From positions 5,512,236 to 5,576,235 of the forward strand of contig NC_079380.1 of assembly GCF_021018895.1 (NCBI RefSeq): a stretch of DNA of 64,000 nucleotides. Reading direction: 5' to 3'. Position numbers and translations under genes: made by a program. Positions 11,605 through 23,040 of the stretch are shown here, piece by piece (positions within the stretch are counted from its first letter, which is position 1; each line of letters starts with the position of its first letter). Source of the DNA: Seriola aureovittata. Its lineage: Eukaryota; Chordata; Actinopteri; Carangiformes; Carangidae. The notes below the pieces were generated by a model. The model saw only the letters and a list, made by a program, of their open reading frames with translations, was not told the DNA's origin and made no database searches.

Positions 11605-12963
11605 GCGAATCTGCGGTATGCGGAAACGAAGGGAAGGAGATAGCGAAGAGAAAAGCGTTGGGTCTGCGGTGAGGAGGACACGTGGGACCGTGGTACCCTC
11701 CCTCATCCCGAGCAGCCTCCTCCTCCCGTTGCCATGCAGCTCGGCGAAGGGAGAGGATGCGACAGCCTGGCTGCTGAGGTGCACGGCCGAAGAAAAGTCA
11801 TGAAGGGGGGCGGGGGTGGGTTAGGGATTCACGGTCCATTCATTTTTTCAATACAGCGGTACGAATGGTGCAGTACCTTGGTGTTCCGTCACATGAACAT
11901 CACAGGTCTGCAGAGGATGAAGGTGTGTCGTGTCACCAACTAGAGACATGACAGCTGAACGCAAAATCTCCCTGACAAACAGACACTAATAAAACACTGT
12001 CACATGCTCAAGCAGAAGCTATATGGGATATAACGACACTGTCATTTGTGCTATATATATAAAATAAGAACTATAACTACAATTCCTGAGGACTAATATT
12101 AAAATGATTATAATCTCCACAATTTGAGTTCTAGGCAATACTAGTGGCTGCATTTCTAAAAACCTTGGTGGTGATTAAAGGCAGGTCAGCCTATTTCCCT
12201 CTTTTGATATTTACAAAAATTGGTTTCCACTTAAGTCAACAGTGTGGCATTTTACATGAAGCTTTCAAGGATCCTCTTACTGTGGAAATTTGCAACAACT
12301 AAAATGTCCAAAACTCACTTGTCTATTTGATGTAAAATACTTTCTGCTGTCCATGAGTGAATTGAGAAATGTGGAGACAGTACAGTGTTTAGTGGGACAG
12401 GTTCTGATGGAGCAAATATCTGAAGCATCACTGTTAAGAGCCAAAGTGAGTGTGGGAATTTCAATATCATCAATTTCTGATAAAAAAATTGCAAAATGAT
12501 CTGAAACATCATTTGTGTATTACTGAGCAGATCTACAGTGGCAGCACTGATTTAGAGGGGAACATGACAGGCACTGTGTGATGTAAGAGTTTAATTGTAG
12601 ATCTCCAAAGGACAATGCCATCACAGTCAATTAGCTCCTTCTTGAGAACCATAAAAACAATCAAACAGTGAACCTGAAGACCTGCTCTCTGAGCTCCTGT
12701 CTCAGCCCTCTGACCTGCGGGGTTAGCGTCCTTGATGCAACAGCCATCGCTAATGGAGGCACATTGTGCACTGACAGCCCCCACTGAATATTTCATCTAT
12801 CCCCCTTTGAGACTAACAGGGAGTGAGAGAGTGGAGAAGAGAACGGAGCAGCAGGAGCAGGGCAGCATCAAGGGCTGTGCCCCCCCCCACCCCTCCCTCT
12901 TCCCAGAAATTAGAATGGCTGCTCTGATGTTTCAGATCTCAAACTCCTTTTAATATGAATTCA

Positions 12964-12965
<2 letters not shown>

Positions 12966-13005
<40 letters not shown>
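12966..13005. repeat. (CAG)n trinucleotide repeat, about 13 units
   Basis: Perfect CAG run in the intergenic region, not in an exon I can support. Confidence 0.97.
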
Positions 13006-13006
<1 letters not shown>

Positions 13007-14193
13007 TCATCATCTCCACTGTCCATTTCTGTGGTTTTCCTCTTATAAACAGAAGGGCCACTCGTTGCACAGTGGTACCTGATGCAGGCAATTAAGCATT
13101 CAGTGCTACAGCTGAGTAACAGACCTGCAGTGACAGCTGTGGGGAGTCAGGGCTGCAGAGGGGATGCTGGTGGTGCTTCACATAGACATAAAAGTTCTTT
13201 GGATCCCATGGGGTCCAAAGAATTGAAGGGCACCTTGACCTGATATTAGGTCCCACAGAAGAATGAGTAATTCACCACTGACTTTCTCCACCACAGCAGG
13301 GAAAAAAAAACTCTCCTCAAATGGCTGTGCCTGAAAGAAAAACTTTGAGTTTCGAAGTCTGCACTACTCTCAACCATTTCACCACTAATTCCCATATTTG
13401 AAAATCGACAGAGACACAATGTCTCGGGCTATATTTGCTGCAGAATAGGTGGAGACACAATAAGACTTAATCCTTTCAGTATATCTAGTATAAACCAAAC
13501 GTGAAACAGTGTAAACCTCAACGATAGAGCCTTGTGAGATAGAGGTACACTACCCTCTACTGTACAAATAGCTGCATCACAATTACACCTGAAACAGCAG
13601 TGCTATTCGCAGCTCCCCCAAGTCAGCCTAAGGAAGCGTAAACCTACAGTATGGGAAAGTTTTTCCTTCACAGTTGTAGGCTACAGTTGGTTACTCATGG
13701 AAATAGACTCCCCACTGTAGCTTAGTTTTCAGGTCACATAAAATCTCGCTTTATTAAGACAGGGGAATGTAGGACGTAAGTCTTTCCAGCTGTTATGTTA
13801 AGTAATGCCAGTGTGTTGTGTGATAAAGGCCTGTAATGTGTGGATAAACCTATTGTATGAAAGAGTTTTATTACTAACATGTTGCTGGAAATTTTGTTTT
13901 TGTATTGACTTATTTTTTATTAGTTAGTAATCTATATTTTGGTGTTTTATCGTCTGTGAACTGTCCCACTTTGTCATGTAATAATTTCACTACTACTGAC
14001 CAGAAAACAACTGCCTGTCTTTAAGTAGTTGGTGCATGTGCTGACGTGCCCGTGTTTCACCTTTGTTTGCACACAGCTGGTCTTAGCAGGACAATTAGGT
14101 TAATTAGTATCAGCTGCGCTTGTTCAGTATCGCACCATGTTGAGTCAGTGGTCATCGCGCGCGCAGCCAGGTGACCCAGACGCTGCTAAATGA

Positions 14194-14222
14194 CCAATTA
14201 AGGCCTTTCACAAGACTATAAG
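14194..14222 (+). promoter_or_regulatory. Candidate core promoter of the TFIIIA-type gene
   Basis: CCAAT at 14194-14198 and TATAAG at 14217-14222 lie 91 and 68 nt before the ATG at 14285. A start site near 14245-14250 would leave a roughly 40-nt leader. E-boxes CAGCTG occur at 14074-14079 and 14111-14116, and a homeodomain core TAATTA at 14101-14106. Confidence 0.5.
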
Positions 14223-14284
14223 AGAAGGTGACAAAAGCGGCGGCCTGTCCATTAGGCTACAGATTTCCAACGTGTGTTCAGATA

Positions 14285-14431
14285 ATGGATGAGAAAACGA
14301 ACGGTGTGCGGAGCGTGAAACCTGCCGCCGGTCCGCCGCGGCAGCTGTTACACTGCACCCACGCTGGCTGTGGAGCGACTTTCACTCGGCAGTGGAAACT
14401 GAAGGAGCATGAGACGGTGCACACCGGCGCG
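14285..14431 (+). CDS. gtf3a: gtf3a exon 1: zinc finger 1
   Basis: Begins MDEKTNGVRS; finger CTHAGCGATFTRQWKLKEH. Ends HTGA in phase 0 at donor GTAAAG. Confidence 0.88.
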
Positions 14432-17044
14432 GTAAAGGAAACATTTCAGCCTGCACTAAAAAATCTTTAAAAAAAAAAGTCTTAAATACACGTTTGGGCA
14501 AAGACGTCATTAACTTGTTTTTAAACGTGGCTATGAAATTGTTGAACGTTCAACCTGTTAAAACTTTACCAAAAATGCCCACAGCGTCCGTGTCGGTGCA
14601 CAACTGCGGGCTGTGGTCGCAGTTTCTCGAGGAAATCCCACCTGAGCCGCCACATGCTTCAGCACGAAGGACTGAAGCAATTCAAGTAAGTCACCCGTCG
14701 CATTGTAACTGTTGCTCCCCTCAGTCACGACCTCATAACTTTTTCTTTCTTCAGATGCAAATTTGCAACCTGCACGAAGAGTTTCTTCGACTCAAAAAAA
14801 CTGAAGAGACATGCGCGTTACTGCCACGGAGACAAAAATAAATACTTCAAGGTTTGTGTAAATACTCGCATTTATCCACAAGATGGCGCCAATGAAACGC
14901 ATTTTAAACACCAGCTTCCTTGCTCTTGATGTTTGTTGAGTAACAAGTTTTTTTTTTTAGTCTCTTGTGTCATTTTAACCCCTTGATAATTTCTTTTCCT
15001 CCCACAGTGTAACCAGCCAAACTGCTCCTTGACCTTCAAAAAGCGCAGACTGTTTAAGCTGCATTTAAAGGGACATGAAGTGTCTGCTACATTCAAGTAT
15101 GTCTGTAGTACAACAGTGTGTAGCCAACAAGGCATAGTTTCCTGTAGCCTAGTGAAAAATCAGACTGCAGCTCTGTCCTGTGAGTTGAGATCAGTTCAGA
15201 TGAGTATAACTGTAGCACAGGCATCTAGCAGGAGATTAATGAGTGGTTACAGGCTGAGTGGGTGTGGCCCCAGTGAATTGGTTGAATGTATTTTTACCTG
15301 TCTGTCCCTGGTTGGGGTACTTAGGTGTTCAAGGGATGGATGCACTGCCACGTTCGACTCCCATATCAACCGCAAAGCTCATGAGAAGAAGCATGCAGGT
15401 TGGTCTATTTCGATCTTGGTAGGGGTCCTTTCATCTTCCTCCCATGTAAAATTCCTTCATTAAAAGAGGGCTGTGGCTGCATTTGCCTGTAACCTTTTCT
15501 TGCATTGAAGATAATTCTTTCAGGACAAATGTGACACAGTATGTAGTTCCTCTAAAGAGCCCAGAAGGAGCCAACCTGCAATGGTCTTTATTTCCTGACG
15601 CACTCAGTGGCCTTGTTTGGTCCTTGCAGGGTACCGCTGCCCGTATGCTAACTGCCAGGTGCTTGAACACACCTGGGGGAAACTTCAGAAGCACATGGCC
15701 AAGCACCCAGGTTAATATGTTAAGCTCATAGCACAAAAAAGCCGAAATCCATCCAAAATGTTTCTTTCAGGAAAGGATGAATTTTGCCTTTGTTTTCACA
15801 CTGTCTTGTGGCAATAAATGGCTATTTTAATTATTCTGCCTTCTTAAATTGTGTTCCAGCCACCATTTCATGCCAACTGTGTAAGAAGGTGTTTAAGAAA
15901 GCGGATGCCCTGCGGAAGCACAAACGAATCCACGCTTCCCATAAGCCTGTGCTGGTCTGTCCCAGGGAAGACTGCCAGGCCTACTTCTCTACAACCTTTA
16001 ACCTGCAGCACCACATCCGCAAGGTGCACCTTGATCTACTCAAATACAAATGCGCCTTCCCTGACTGCCCACGCATGTTTGCTATGCGGGTATGTACATG
16101 TTTTCTATTACTGGTCCTCGTGAGACTTCCTGAAATTTATTTTCTTTGCATTCGAAGACTTCTGTATCCTTAAATTCTGTTGTGATTTACTCATACAGAA
16201 CTGCCATTTTAATAGAAATGATATTCCAACTGGGACACTGTTTACACAAGTCATTTCTGACACTGGTTGTAAAGTAACTTGAGTAATTCTAATCATTGAG
16301 TATAAACAATATAGGTGCGACATGATTTCTTCACATTGTACTGCAATTTCTAGGTGTTCAAAGTTTCAACCTGTGTATTACATTATGACCGTGCTGTTCC
16401 ACAGGAGAGTATGAACAGACACCTGCTTCGCCATGACCCAAGCGCCACCACTCTGAAGGTAAATCTCACGTCAGTATCCCACAGCGCAAATGTGGGGTAA
16501 AGCCATCACACAGTAGTGGACTAAAGCACCTGATCAGGGGACTATTGATTATAGATTTTTCTTAAAACCTGTGAAAACAAACTCCTTTGTACTTCTGGAC
16601 AACTGAGGCGAGTTGTTCAGCTTGAGAGTTTGCGGTTTAGCTGTTTTTTTTTGGGGTTTTTTTTTTGTTTTTTTTTAAAGAATAGATGACTGCACAGCTA
16701 GTACAATGGCATGAAACTGCAAAAACATAAATGTTATCCTAAAACTTCCCATCTAATTTTTATTTTGTTTATCCCAACAGAAACGTCAGCGGCCAAAGAA
16801 ATCTTGGCAGAAGCGTTTGAATGGACACCATCTGCCCCTTGTGGAGGAAAACCTTAATCGCCTCTTCGCCCTGCGCATGCGAATCTCCAGACGAGCCAAA
16901 GTGGAAACCAACCTCTCAGGCCTCTTCAATGAACGCAAGATCCCGCATTATGTTGACCCAGAAGTCAACCTGCGCAACCTGTTTGGCATCAAACAGTCGC
17001 GTCCTTTGGAAGAGAAGTCTGAGGTCTCAACTGTAAAAGGTTAA
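14285..17044 (+). CDS. gtf3a: TFIIIA/p43-type nine-zinc-finger 5S rRNA gene/5S RNA-binding protein (9 exons, 378 aa)
   Basis: Family role: TFIIIA binds the internal control region of 5S rRNA genes to recruit RNA polymerase III and also stores 5S RNA; its relative p43 (42Sp43) binds 5S RNA in oocytes. Seen: exons of 147, 101, 97, 89, 74, 81, 230, 54 and 264 nt join in phase into 378 codons plus stop. There are nine C2H2 fingers, starting with CTHAGC at residue 24. Finger 7 has the short C-x2-C knuckle (CQLC) and finger 6 the HTW variant, both as in TFIIIA. After finger 9, RPKKSWQKRLNGHHLP resembles the TFIIIA tail motif RPKRS...RLTGY.P, followed by a basic tail. The ATG is the first in frame. 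TFIIIA versus p43 paralog is not settled, so the symbol is provisional. Confidence 0.88.
14585..14685 (+). CDS. gtf3a: gtf3a exon 2: zinc finger 2
   Basis: Acceptor CCCACAG; finger CTTAGCGRSFSRKSHLSRH. Donor GTAAGT, 101 nt, phase 2. Confidence 0.9.
14755..14851 (+). CDS. gtf3a: gtf3a exon 3: zinc finger 3
   Basis: Acceptor TTCTTCAG; finger CKFATCTKSFFDSKKLKRH. Donor GTTTGT, 97 nt; exons 2+3 make 66 codons. Confidence 0.9.
15008..15096 (+). CDS. gtf3a: gtf3a exon 4: zinc finger 4
   Basis: Acceptor TCCCACAG; finger CNQPNCSLTFKKRRLFKLH. Donor GTATGT, 89 nt, phase 2. Confidence 0.9.
15325..15398 (+). CDS. gtf3a: gtf3a exon 5: zinc finger 5
   Basis: Acceptor TACTTAG; finger CSRDGCTATFDSHINRKAH. 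Donor GTTGGT, 74 nt, phase 1. Confidence 0.88.
15630..15710 (+). CDS. gtf3a: gtf3a exon 6: zinc finger 6 (HTW type)
   Basis: Acceptor CTTGCAG; GYRCPYANC then EHTWGKLQKHMAKH, matching the unusual TFIIIA finger 6 with TW. Donor GTTAAT is weak; 81 nt, phase 1 to 1. Confidence 0.88.
15860..16089 (+). CDS. gtf3a: gtf3a exon 7: zinc fingers 7, 8 and start of 9
   Basis: Acceptor GTTCCAG; CQLCKKVF (finger 7), CPREDCQAYF (finger 8), CAFPDCPRMF (finger 9). Donor GTATGT, 230 nt. Confidence 0.93.
16405..16458 (+). CDS. gtf3a: gtf3a exon 8: end of zinc finger 9
   Basis: Acceptor TTCCACAG; ESMNRHLLRHDPS completes finger 9. Donor GTAAAT, 54 nt. Confidence 0.9.
16781..17044 (+). CDS. gtf3a: gtf3a exon 9: basic C-terminal tail and stop
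   Basis: Acceptor CCCAACAG; KKRQRPKKSWQKRLNG tail start, then LNRLFALRMRISRR. Ends STVKG and TAA at 17042-17044. Confidence 0.92.
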   Translation, partial: KRQRPKKSWQKRLNGHHLPLVEENLNRLFALRMRISRRAKVETNLSGLFNERKIPHYVDPEVNLRNLFGIKQSRPLEEKSEVSTVKG

Positions 17045-17294
17045 ATGAAAGAAATGCGTCTGCAGTTTGACTGTTAATTTTGAACTTTAATTTTTGAGAA
17101 ATTGGGAATTTGGGTCTCTCTGCTTTAAGTTTTATAATGTAGCTGACATACATTAAAATATATTAATTTCAAAGGAAGTAATTGAATGTCACTTAAAACA
17201 TTAAGATGTCAAGCTTTTGAGAATTTGAAAGATTGAATTCTTTGAAGACAACAGGTCTTGAGTGAAATGCTTATAACATTACATTTGTTGACCC

Positions 17295-17300
17295 AATAAA
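17295..17300 (+). terminator. Poly(A) signal AATAAA of the TFIIIA-type gene
   Basis: Canonical AATAAA 250 nt after the stop codon, the first canonical signal seen downstream, giving a short AT-rich 3' UTR. Confidence 0.65.
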
Positions 17301-19253
17301 TGAGTTAAATTTTTGAAAGTGGTATATTAATGCTGTCATCTTTCAATTTGAGTGTTTAGATGAACAGTGCTGAAACACTGCTGGAGTTCTGCCCATCAGT
17401 AGCAGCTGCTGGAGAGAGAGGTATCATCTCTAGGACAAGATTTTTTTCTTTTGTTCAGTCACATTTAATTGCAATGGAAAGAGCATCTCATTGTTGCCAC
17501 TCTCAAACAGCTGTTCTCCCCCAGCATCTATCATTTGTGCTTGCTTTGGCCGCACATATTGGTTGACATTTGCCGAACATGTTGGAGCTCATTAAATATG
17601 AACAAAGGACTGAACATGAGTAAGAGCTGAGTCACAGAAAGCGTGTCACTTTGGGGGCGGATGAGACTTTGAACACAAGTAATACGAGCCTCAGCTGTCA
17701 GATCTTAACTGAAGTTAAGCTGTTGGGAGTTCACATTTTGGCCTCATGAACCTGTACAGGAGAGGGAATGACTGCGTATGTGTAATTTGACCACTCAGTC
17801 TACCAGGTTTTGTAGGTTTGCAGTAGAGCTGAAAATATTTTCATTAGAAATTAATCATATACCTATTCTCCATTAATGGTTTATAATATGGGGTTTCTGC
17901 TGTTTGTTGGTGATGAATATGCCTCTGGAACCTCTTTGGCATTTATCTGTTTATTCTGATTTCATTCATAATAAAATACTGGCATAGACTAAGAAATAAC
18001 TATACAATAAATTATACCTGATAGGAGAGATGACGTCATGGTAATAAAACTTGCTTGAACTTCTATAAAAGTGAAACGGGAAGATGGACCAAAATACACA
18101 AACGAACATAAGGAACAACACAAAATGGATTAAAAAAATAAATGGGTAAACGACACTTCTTCTTTTGCTTAAATGGGCACCCTCCAAGAGGTGAAGGGTC
18201 AAAAGGAATTCACAGAGGAAATGAAGGTGTTAGTACTGTGCAAAAGTTTTACAGACTAATAATGCCATCAACTGTTTTAATTTATCAAATAACTTCATGA
18301 AAACTGCAGTTAACGGAAACAAAACAGACACAATCACCCTTTGTCTTTAAACTGATCCAATTCTCCTCTACACTTGTGCACAGGTTTTCAAGGAACCGGG
18401 CAGGTAGGTTGTTCCAAGTGTCTTGAAATTAAACATTAAGTTTAAAATGATTTTTGATGGAAATTAAATCAAGGATACATTAAGAGTTTACATACAGTAT
18501 GTATAGGATGAGGTATTAATAGAAGCCTTTGTATTATATTTCTAACTTGTGCGAGTCTTGGCTTACAAACCAGAAATTACCTTGTAGAAAATGTAATATA
18601 CAATATAAAATCAAAAGGGTTTCAGAATTTAAAAGGTTCCTTTTTCTTTCAACAGTTCTGTTCAACAGTTCCTTTTTGTGTTAAACAATTCAATTTTTTT
18701 TCTTGGTCCAGTGGAGCAAAGCAGAGTCAATTTCAAAGCTTCAGCTAAGCTCTGTAACAACCTGTCAGTTTGAGTTTGGATGGTGTCTTCACTGCTGTGT
18801 TTTTCTTTGCTCTGCCAAAGGTCATCCTCTCAGCTTTACAGCCTGAGGCTCCCTTCCCTCCCTCACTAGCTGCTGCACTACCTCTTTAGATTCCATACAT
18901 TAACCTATCCTACAACAGCTGACCTGCACGCTCACTCAACCTGGAGAGACTGTGCACGGCTTCACACAGCAGCAGCTGACAGTGTCTTTTGCATCTGTAA
19001 TTATCTTACCTGTAGTTCCAAGCCTGTAGTTATTGTATATCTCATTTCTTCCCAAAATGTCATTTACAAAGCGCAGATAAAGCCATCAGACACTGAGTGC
19101 CTCTTAAGATCGTGGTATTGCTTAGGACATGTAGTGAGGCTTTTTGGCAAAGTCAACACATGCTCAGCTGAGCAGGAATTTAGTCTTGTTTCTATGGAGA
19201 TGCAACGGCGTAAACAAGTTTCCTTAAATCTTGGTTCTGTTCCTCATCTTGTC

Positions 19254-19272
19254 GGGGGGGGGGGGGGGGGGG
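19254..19272. repeat. Poly-G run (19 G)
   Basis: Uninterrupted homopolymer able to form G-quadruplex structure; its length may be uncertain in the assembly. Confidence 0.9.
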
Positions 19273-19887
19273 TTTAGAACAAATGGGACCGTGAAGGTCA
19301 GGTATTCAGCAGGTGTGGAAGCTATTTGGGTTACTGGATGTTCCTTGTTGATCATTGTTTTCCACTGGTGTGCACAAAGTCCCATAAGACCGATGACGAC
19401 GCCTGGTGTTGCATGGGCCGAGCTTTGGACTGAGACCAGCAGCACTGTCAAAACCGAATCACACACGGTCAACCACACCCTCACAATCGCCCCGTGGCTC
19501 TCTGGAAAGGCCACGTCAATTATCCACATACTGAGCATGACCTCACATGCTGAGCTTGATTTTTGCAGCATGTGCATCACAGAGCAGCACCAAGGAAAAA
19601 CTCACAATAATATCATCATAGTGAGGGAGGCTGGGACCCTCATTCAACATCCATGATTGCCTGATTAGCTCTAAGGAAACATTCAATAGGTGATGGATGG
19701 ATTTTCAATCTTATTAATACTTGCTCTGTAAAATGGCACAGCGAGAATAGTTTTTCATGGTCCTATGAAAGAAAGTCTTTCATCCTTTTATAGTTGCAGG
19801 GGCCATCTTAGTTTTTATTTCATGGAGATATGAAAAAAATATTTTTACTCTGTGTCATTTTAATGTGTCAGTTTTACACATGTTTAT

Positions 19888-20100
19888 GGCAGCTGTGGCT
19901 CAGGAGGTAGAGTCGAGCCCTGGCTCCTTCAGGCCGCATGTTGAAGTGTCTTTGGGTAAGATACTGATCCCCACATTGTTCCTGATGGCTATTCCATCAA
20001 TGAATGAGTGTGCATATGAGTGAGATGTATGAATGTGTGAGTGAATGTGGCAAGTATTGTAAAGCACTTTGAGTGGTCAATAAGACTAGGAAATCACTTA
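19888..20100 (+). mobile_element. tRNA-derived SINE-like element with internal deletion
   Basis: Contains an A-box-like TGGCTCAGGAGG at 19896-19907, followed almost at once by TCGAGCCC, a B-box-like remnant. The A-to-B spacing is too short for a tRNA promoter. The body matches a teleost repeat family I recall (GAAGTGTCTTTGGGTAAGAT; tail TGTAAAGCACTTTGAGTGG). Family name not assigned. Confidence 0.55.
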
Positions 20101-20631
20101 CATCACTGTAGTTTTATTTATTAAATTTTAAATGATCATGTTGCACTGTACAATATACATTTCTACTCAAATGTGAGGTGATTATTTGGCTCCTGTATTA
20201 AAGACTGTCTTCATGACTCTAACTTAAGTTTTACAAAGCCAAAAGGTCCATCCTGCACTGCAAATCAATATCTGTGATACCAAACATTCAGGGATTTCAG
20301 CTGCTGATGGTTCTTTAATTCTCCATCCTGTCTTTTTAAACAGGAACAGCTTATTTCTAAAATGAAGTTAAAACTTTGATAAAGATGATTTTATGTAAAA
20401 AGGTCACAATTTTTCTTAACCTGTTGACGCCTCCAAAAAGAAGTAAAAGTCAAGTGATTCATTTTGATGAATCACTTGAGTCTGTGGTGACGGGACACTC
20501 GTCTCTGCTGCGTCCACACTTTGTGACTCAGGCTGAAAAAACATGTCTTTTTACATAAATCTTACCATTGTAGCTTTAATTACAGGTGGTTCATATTTCC
20601 CTGGCATTGCTTTGCCCACTCATGAGCCAAA

Positions 20632-20655
20632 ATAAATAAATAAATAAATAAAAAT
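20632..20655. repeat. (AAAT)n short repeat
   Basis: About five AAAT units, AT-rich, intergenic. Confidence 0.85.
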
Positions 20656-21769
20656 ATACCAATAAAACATCTGAATCACCTTGCTCCTGCTGTGAATAAT
20701 TTTTTATCCTGATGACGACAGCTTCTGGATAAAAATTATTGTGACCTACAGGAACAAGTGCTTACTGAGTGGCTCCACAAGCAACAAAATGATTCAACTA
20801 GGATCTCAACTACAGTGGATTGCAGCACTTTTTGCTTTTATCATTAACACAACAAATAGTAATACAGGAGCTCTGTCTCTGCAGCGCTTTTACAGATCTG
20901 CCAGTGTGGATGTTTGGTGCCTTGTAGTGATCCAACAATATATCTGCAAATGAGTTAAAGTAACTGCATTCACAACTCCCAAGGAATGATGTCACCAAAA
21001 ACCATGAGCGCAACCCTTCCAAACAAAAAACTAAGAGCACACATTTGATTGCTCTAGTTGCAGGAAAGCAGATCCAAAAACATGATTTATTACAGGATTG
21101 CTACAATAAATACAACATTTCTGAAGCTTTTAGGTGCCAATATAACCCTAGTTATATCTGGGTTAATATGTGAGGTAGTTTCCAGTGTTGGTGTTCCTTT
21201 TTATTTTTACCACTTTATCAATAAAACCTTGTTCTCTTTGGTGATTTTCTCATTTAAGTGGTAACCCACATTTCTATTTTCCAGTCTCATTCACAGAACA
21301 TACAGGAGAAAAAACAGTCACAGGAGTAGAAAAATATTGCCTCAGAAAATCCCGAAACAAGGAGATAAATTGAAGTAGGTTAACCATACAGTCGTCATGC
21401 CCTGATTTAGCCTGCTTCCTCCAGAATAGATGACCCAAAACGTCTTCTCCCCTCCCTTTTCTCCCTTTTCCCATGGCCCTGTTTGAAGAGAGCGACTCAT
21501 AGCTGTAGCACAACTGCATGCCTGCTAAACTGATAGGATTAACAAAATAAACAGGAGATATGGAGCTGTCTGTAAACATGCTCAGCTTCTCTGCCTGCAT
21601 CAGAGTGTGTTGTGCTGCAGCTGGTTTGCAGTTTATGCCATGTGAGGAGGTTTAAACAACTCTTGTTCCAAAAATAAACAAGTATTACCAACTAATGGTC
21701 ACAAGGTTCTCTAGAATGACAAGGTCAGAAAACAATATTTTAATCAGTGGGTGGATTATGTTTCATTTT

Positions 21770-21990
21770 TATGCCTCTGCACTGGCGACAGCCAGAGCAT
21801 GTTGTTTTTGGGTTGTCTGTCCGACCGACTGTCCGTCCCATTCCTGTGGGCATGATATCTCAGTAATGCCCTGAGGAAACTTTTTTGAATTCAGCACAAA
21901 TGTCTTTTTGAACTCAAGGATGAACTGATTAGATTTTGTTGGACAAAGGTCAAAGGTCAAGGTCCTGGTGACCTCACAGAACGTGGAGGA
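21770..21990 (+). repeat. Teleost interspersed repeat
   Basis: Contains GATATCTCAGTAATGCC, GAACTCAAGGATGAACTGAT and GACAAAGGTCAAAGGTCAAG, which I recognise as parts of a common fish interspersed repeat. Ends not defined. Confidence 0.5.
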
Positions 21991-22374
21991 GAGTGCTGAA
22001 TTTTGTAGTGTGTGAGCTGCTCAGTTAGCACACCTGATCTCCTGCTGCTCTTCAGCCCAGCAGAGGAAACAAAAGAAAAAGAAAACAGAAAAAAAGAAAA
22101 TGCAGTAATCCAATTTGCATTTTCATTTGCACATACTCATGTGGGCGTTCTATGACCATATTAAAATGAAAATTGAAAAGCTGTTGACAATTAATTTTTA
22201 GACTTAACCTGCTCTACAGTGACAATATTATATAATAATATAATATAATAAGCAAACAGCGCCCAAAGTCCATTGCAATTACATTTACATATCACTAGAC
22301 TCTTTTAGAGTCAAAATTATAATGAAAATGAAAATACGGTCTGTCAGTCCTCTCATCAAGGCAGCTCATCAGTT

Positions 22375-22376
22375 AG

Positions 22377-22454
<78 letters not shown>
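22375..22454. repeat. (GATA)n tetranucleotide array, about 20 units
   Basis: Perfect GATA/TAGA run. On the opposite strand it opens a spurious repeating Ser-Ile-Tyr-Leu frame. Confidence 0.97.
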
Positions 22455-22619
22455 CTGTGTATTTCCATTTCATATTTGCAAGATGTTTTTGTGAGTTTAC
22501 AAATGTATTTTTTGTATTTGTGGAAGGTGTTTTATATTTACAGATTACACATTTACACACCGACTGTCAATCTGTTCACACAAATAATAAACAACAATAA
22601 ACAAATCTACCTCCACAGG

Positions 22620-23040
22620 CTAACATGCTCAAAATGACAATGATAATGATGGTTAGTAGGCAGCCTGTAATGTTTACCATGTCCATTCAACATATTAGTT
22701 TAATATGTTAGCATGCTAGCATTTTTTTGTTAACACAAAACACAAAGCACGGCTGAGTCTGATAGACATTAGTTTTTGGAGGTATTTCATACAGCAAAGT
22801 ATTTTGACCCAATGGTGGCACCAGGTTAAAGTTGGTGAATCGCCAAAGTTTATCCTGAGGAGAATGTGAATGTCTCTCCCAAATTTAATGGCAATACATA
22901 TACATTTTGTTGTGCCATTTCACTCAAAACTACAAGTCAAGCTCATGTTGAGGTTAGAGGGAAAGTAAGGGGATCACCAAAGTCAGTTGGATTCATCCTC
23001 TCAGGGACCTGGATGTCAGTACAAAATCCCCTCAGTAGTT
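22620..23040 (-). repeat. Interspersed repeat family A, copy 1 (inverted)
   Basis: Reverse-strand sequence shares with 56640-57010 the order GAGTGAAATG, CCATGAAATT-like, a CAGGGTGAAT/CAGGATAAAC-like segment, and GCTAACATGCTAAC-like tail words. Both look like old copies of one teleost non-autonomous repeat. Confidence 0.5.

Larger units (their letters stand above)
11098..14193. other. Intergenic region between divergent adam11 and TFIIIA-type gene
   Basis: Begins with the adam11 5' flank/UTR: pyrimidine-rich and moderately CpG-rich, with a (CT)n block at 11292-11325 and (GT)n at 11528-11602. The rest (about 11.8-14.05 kb) is AT-rich single-copy-looking DNA with a (CAG)n at 12966-13005. No convincing exon was seen. 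Confidence 0.75.

Noticed and set aside
22369..22560. Frame with repeating Ser-Ile-Tyr-Leu
   Set aside because: Direct translation of the (GATA)n array.
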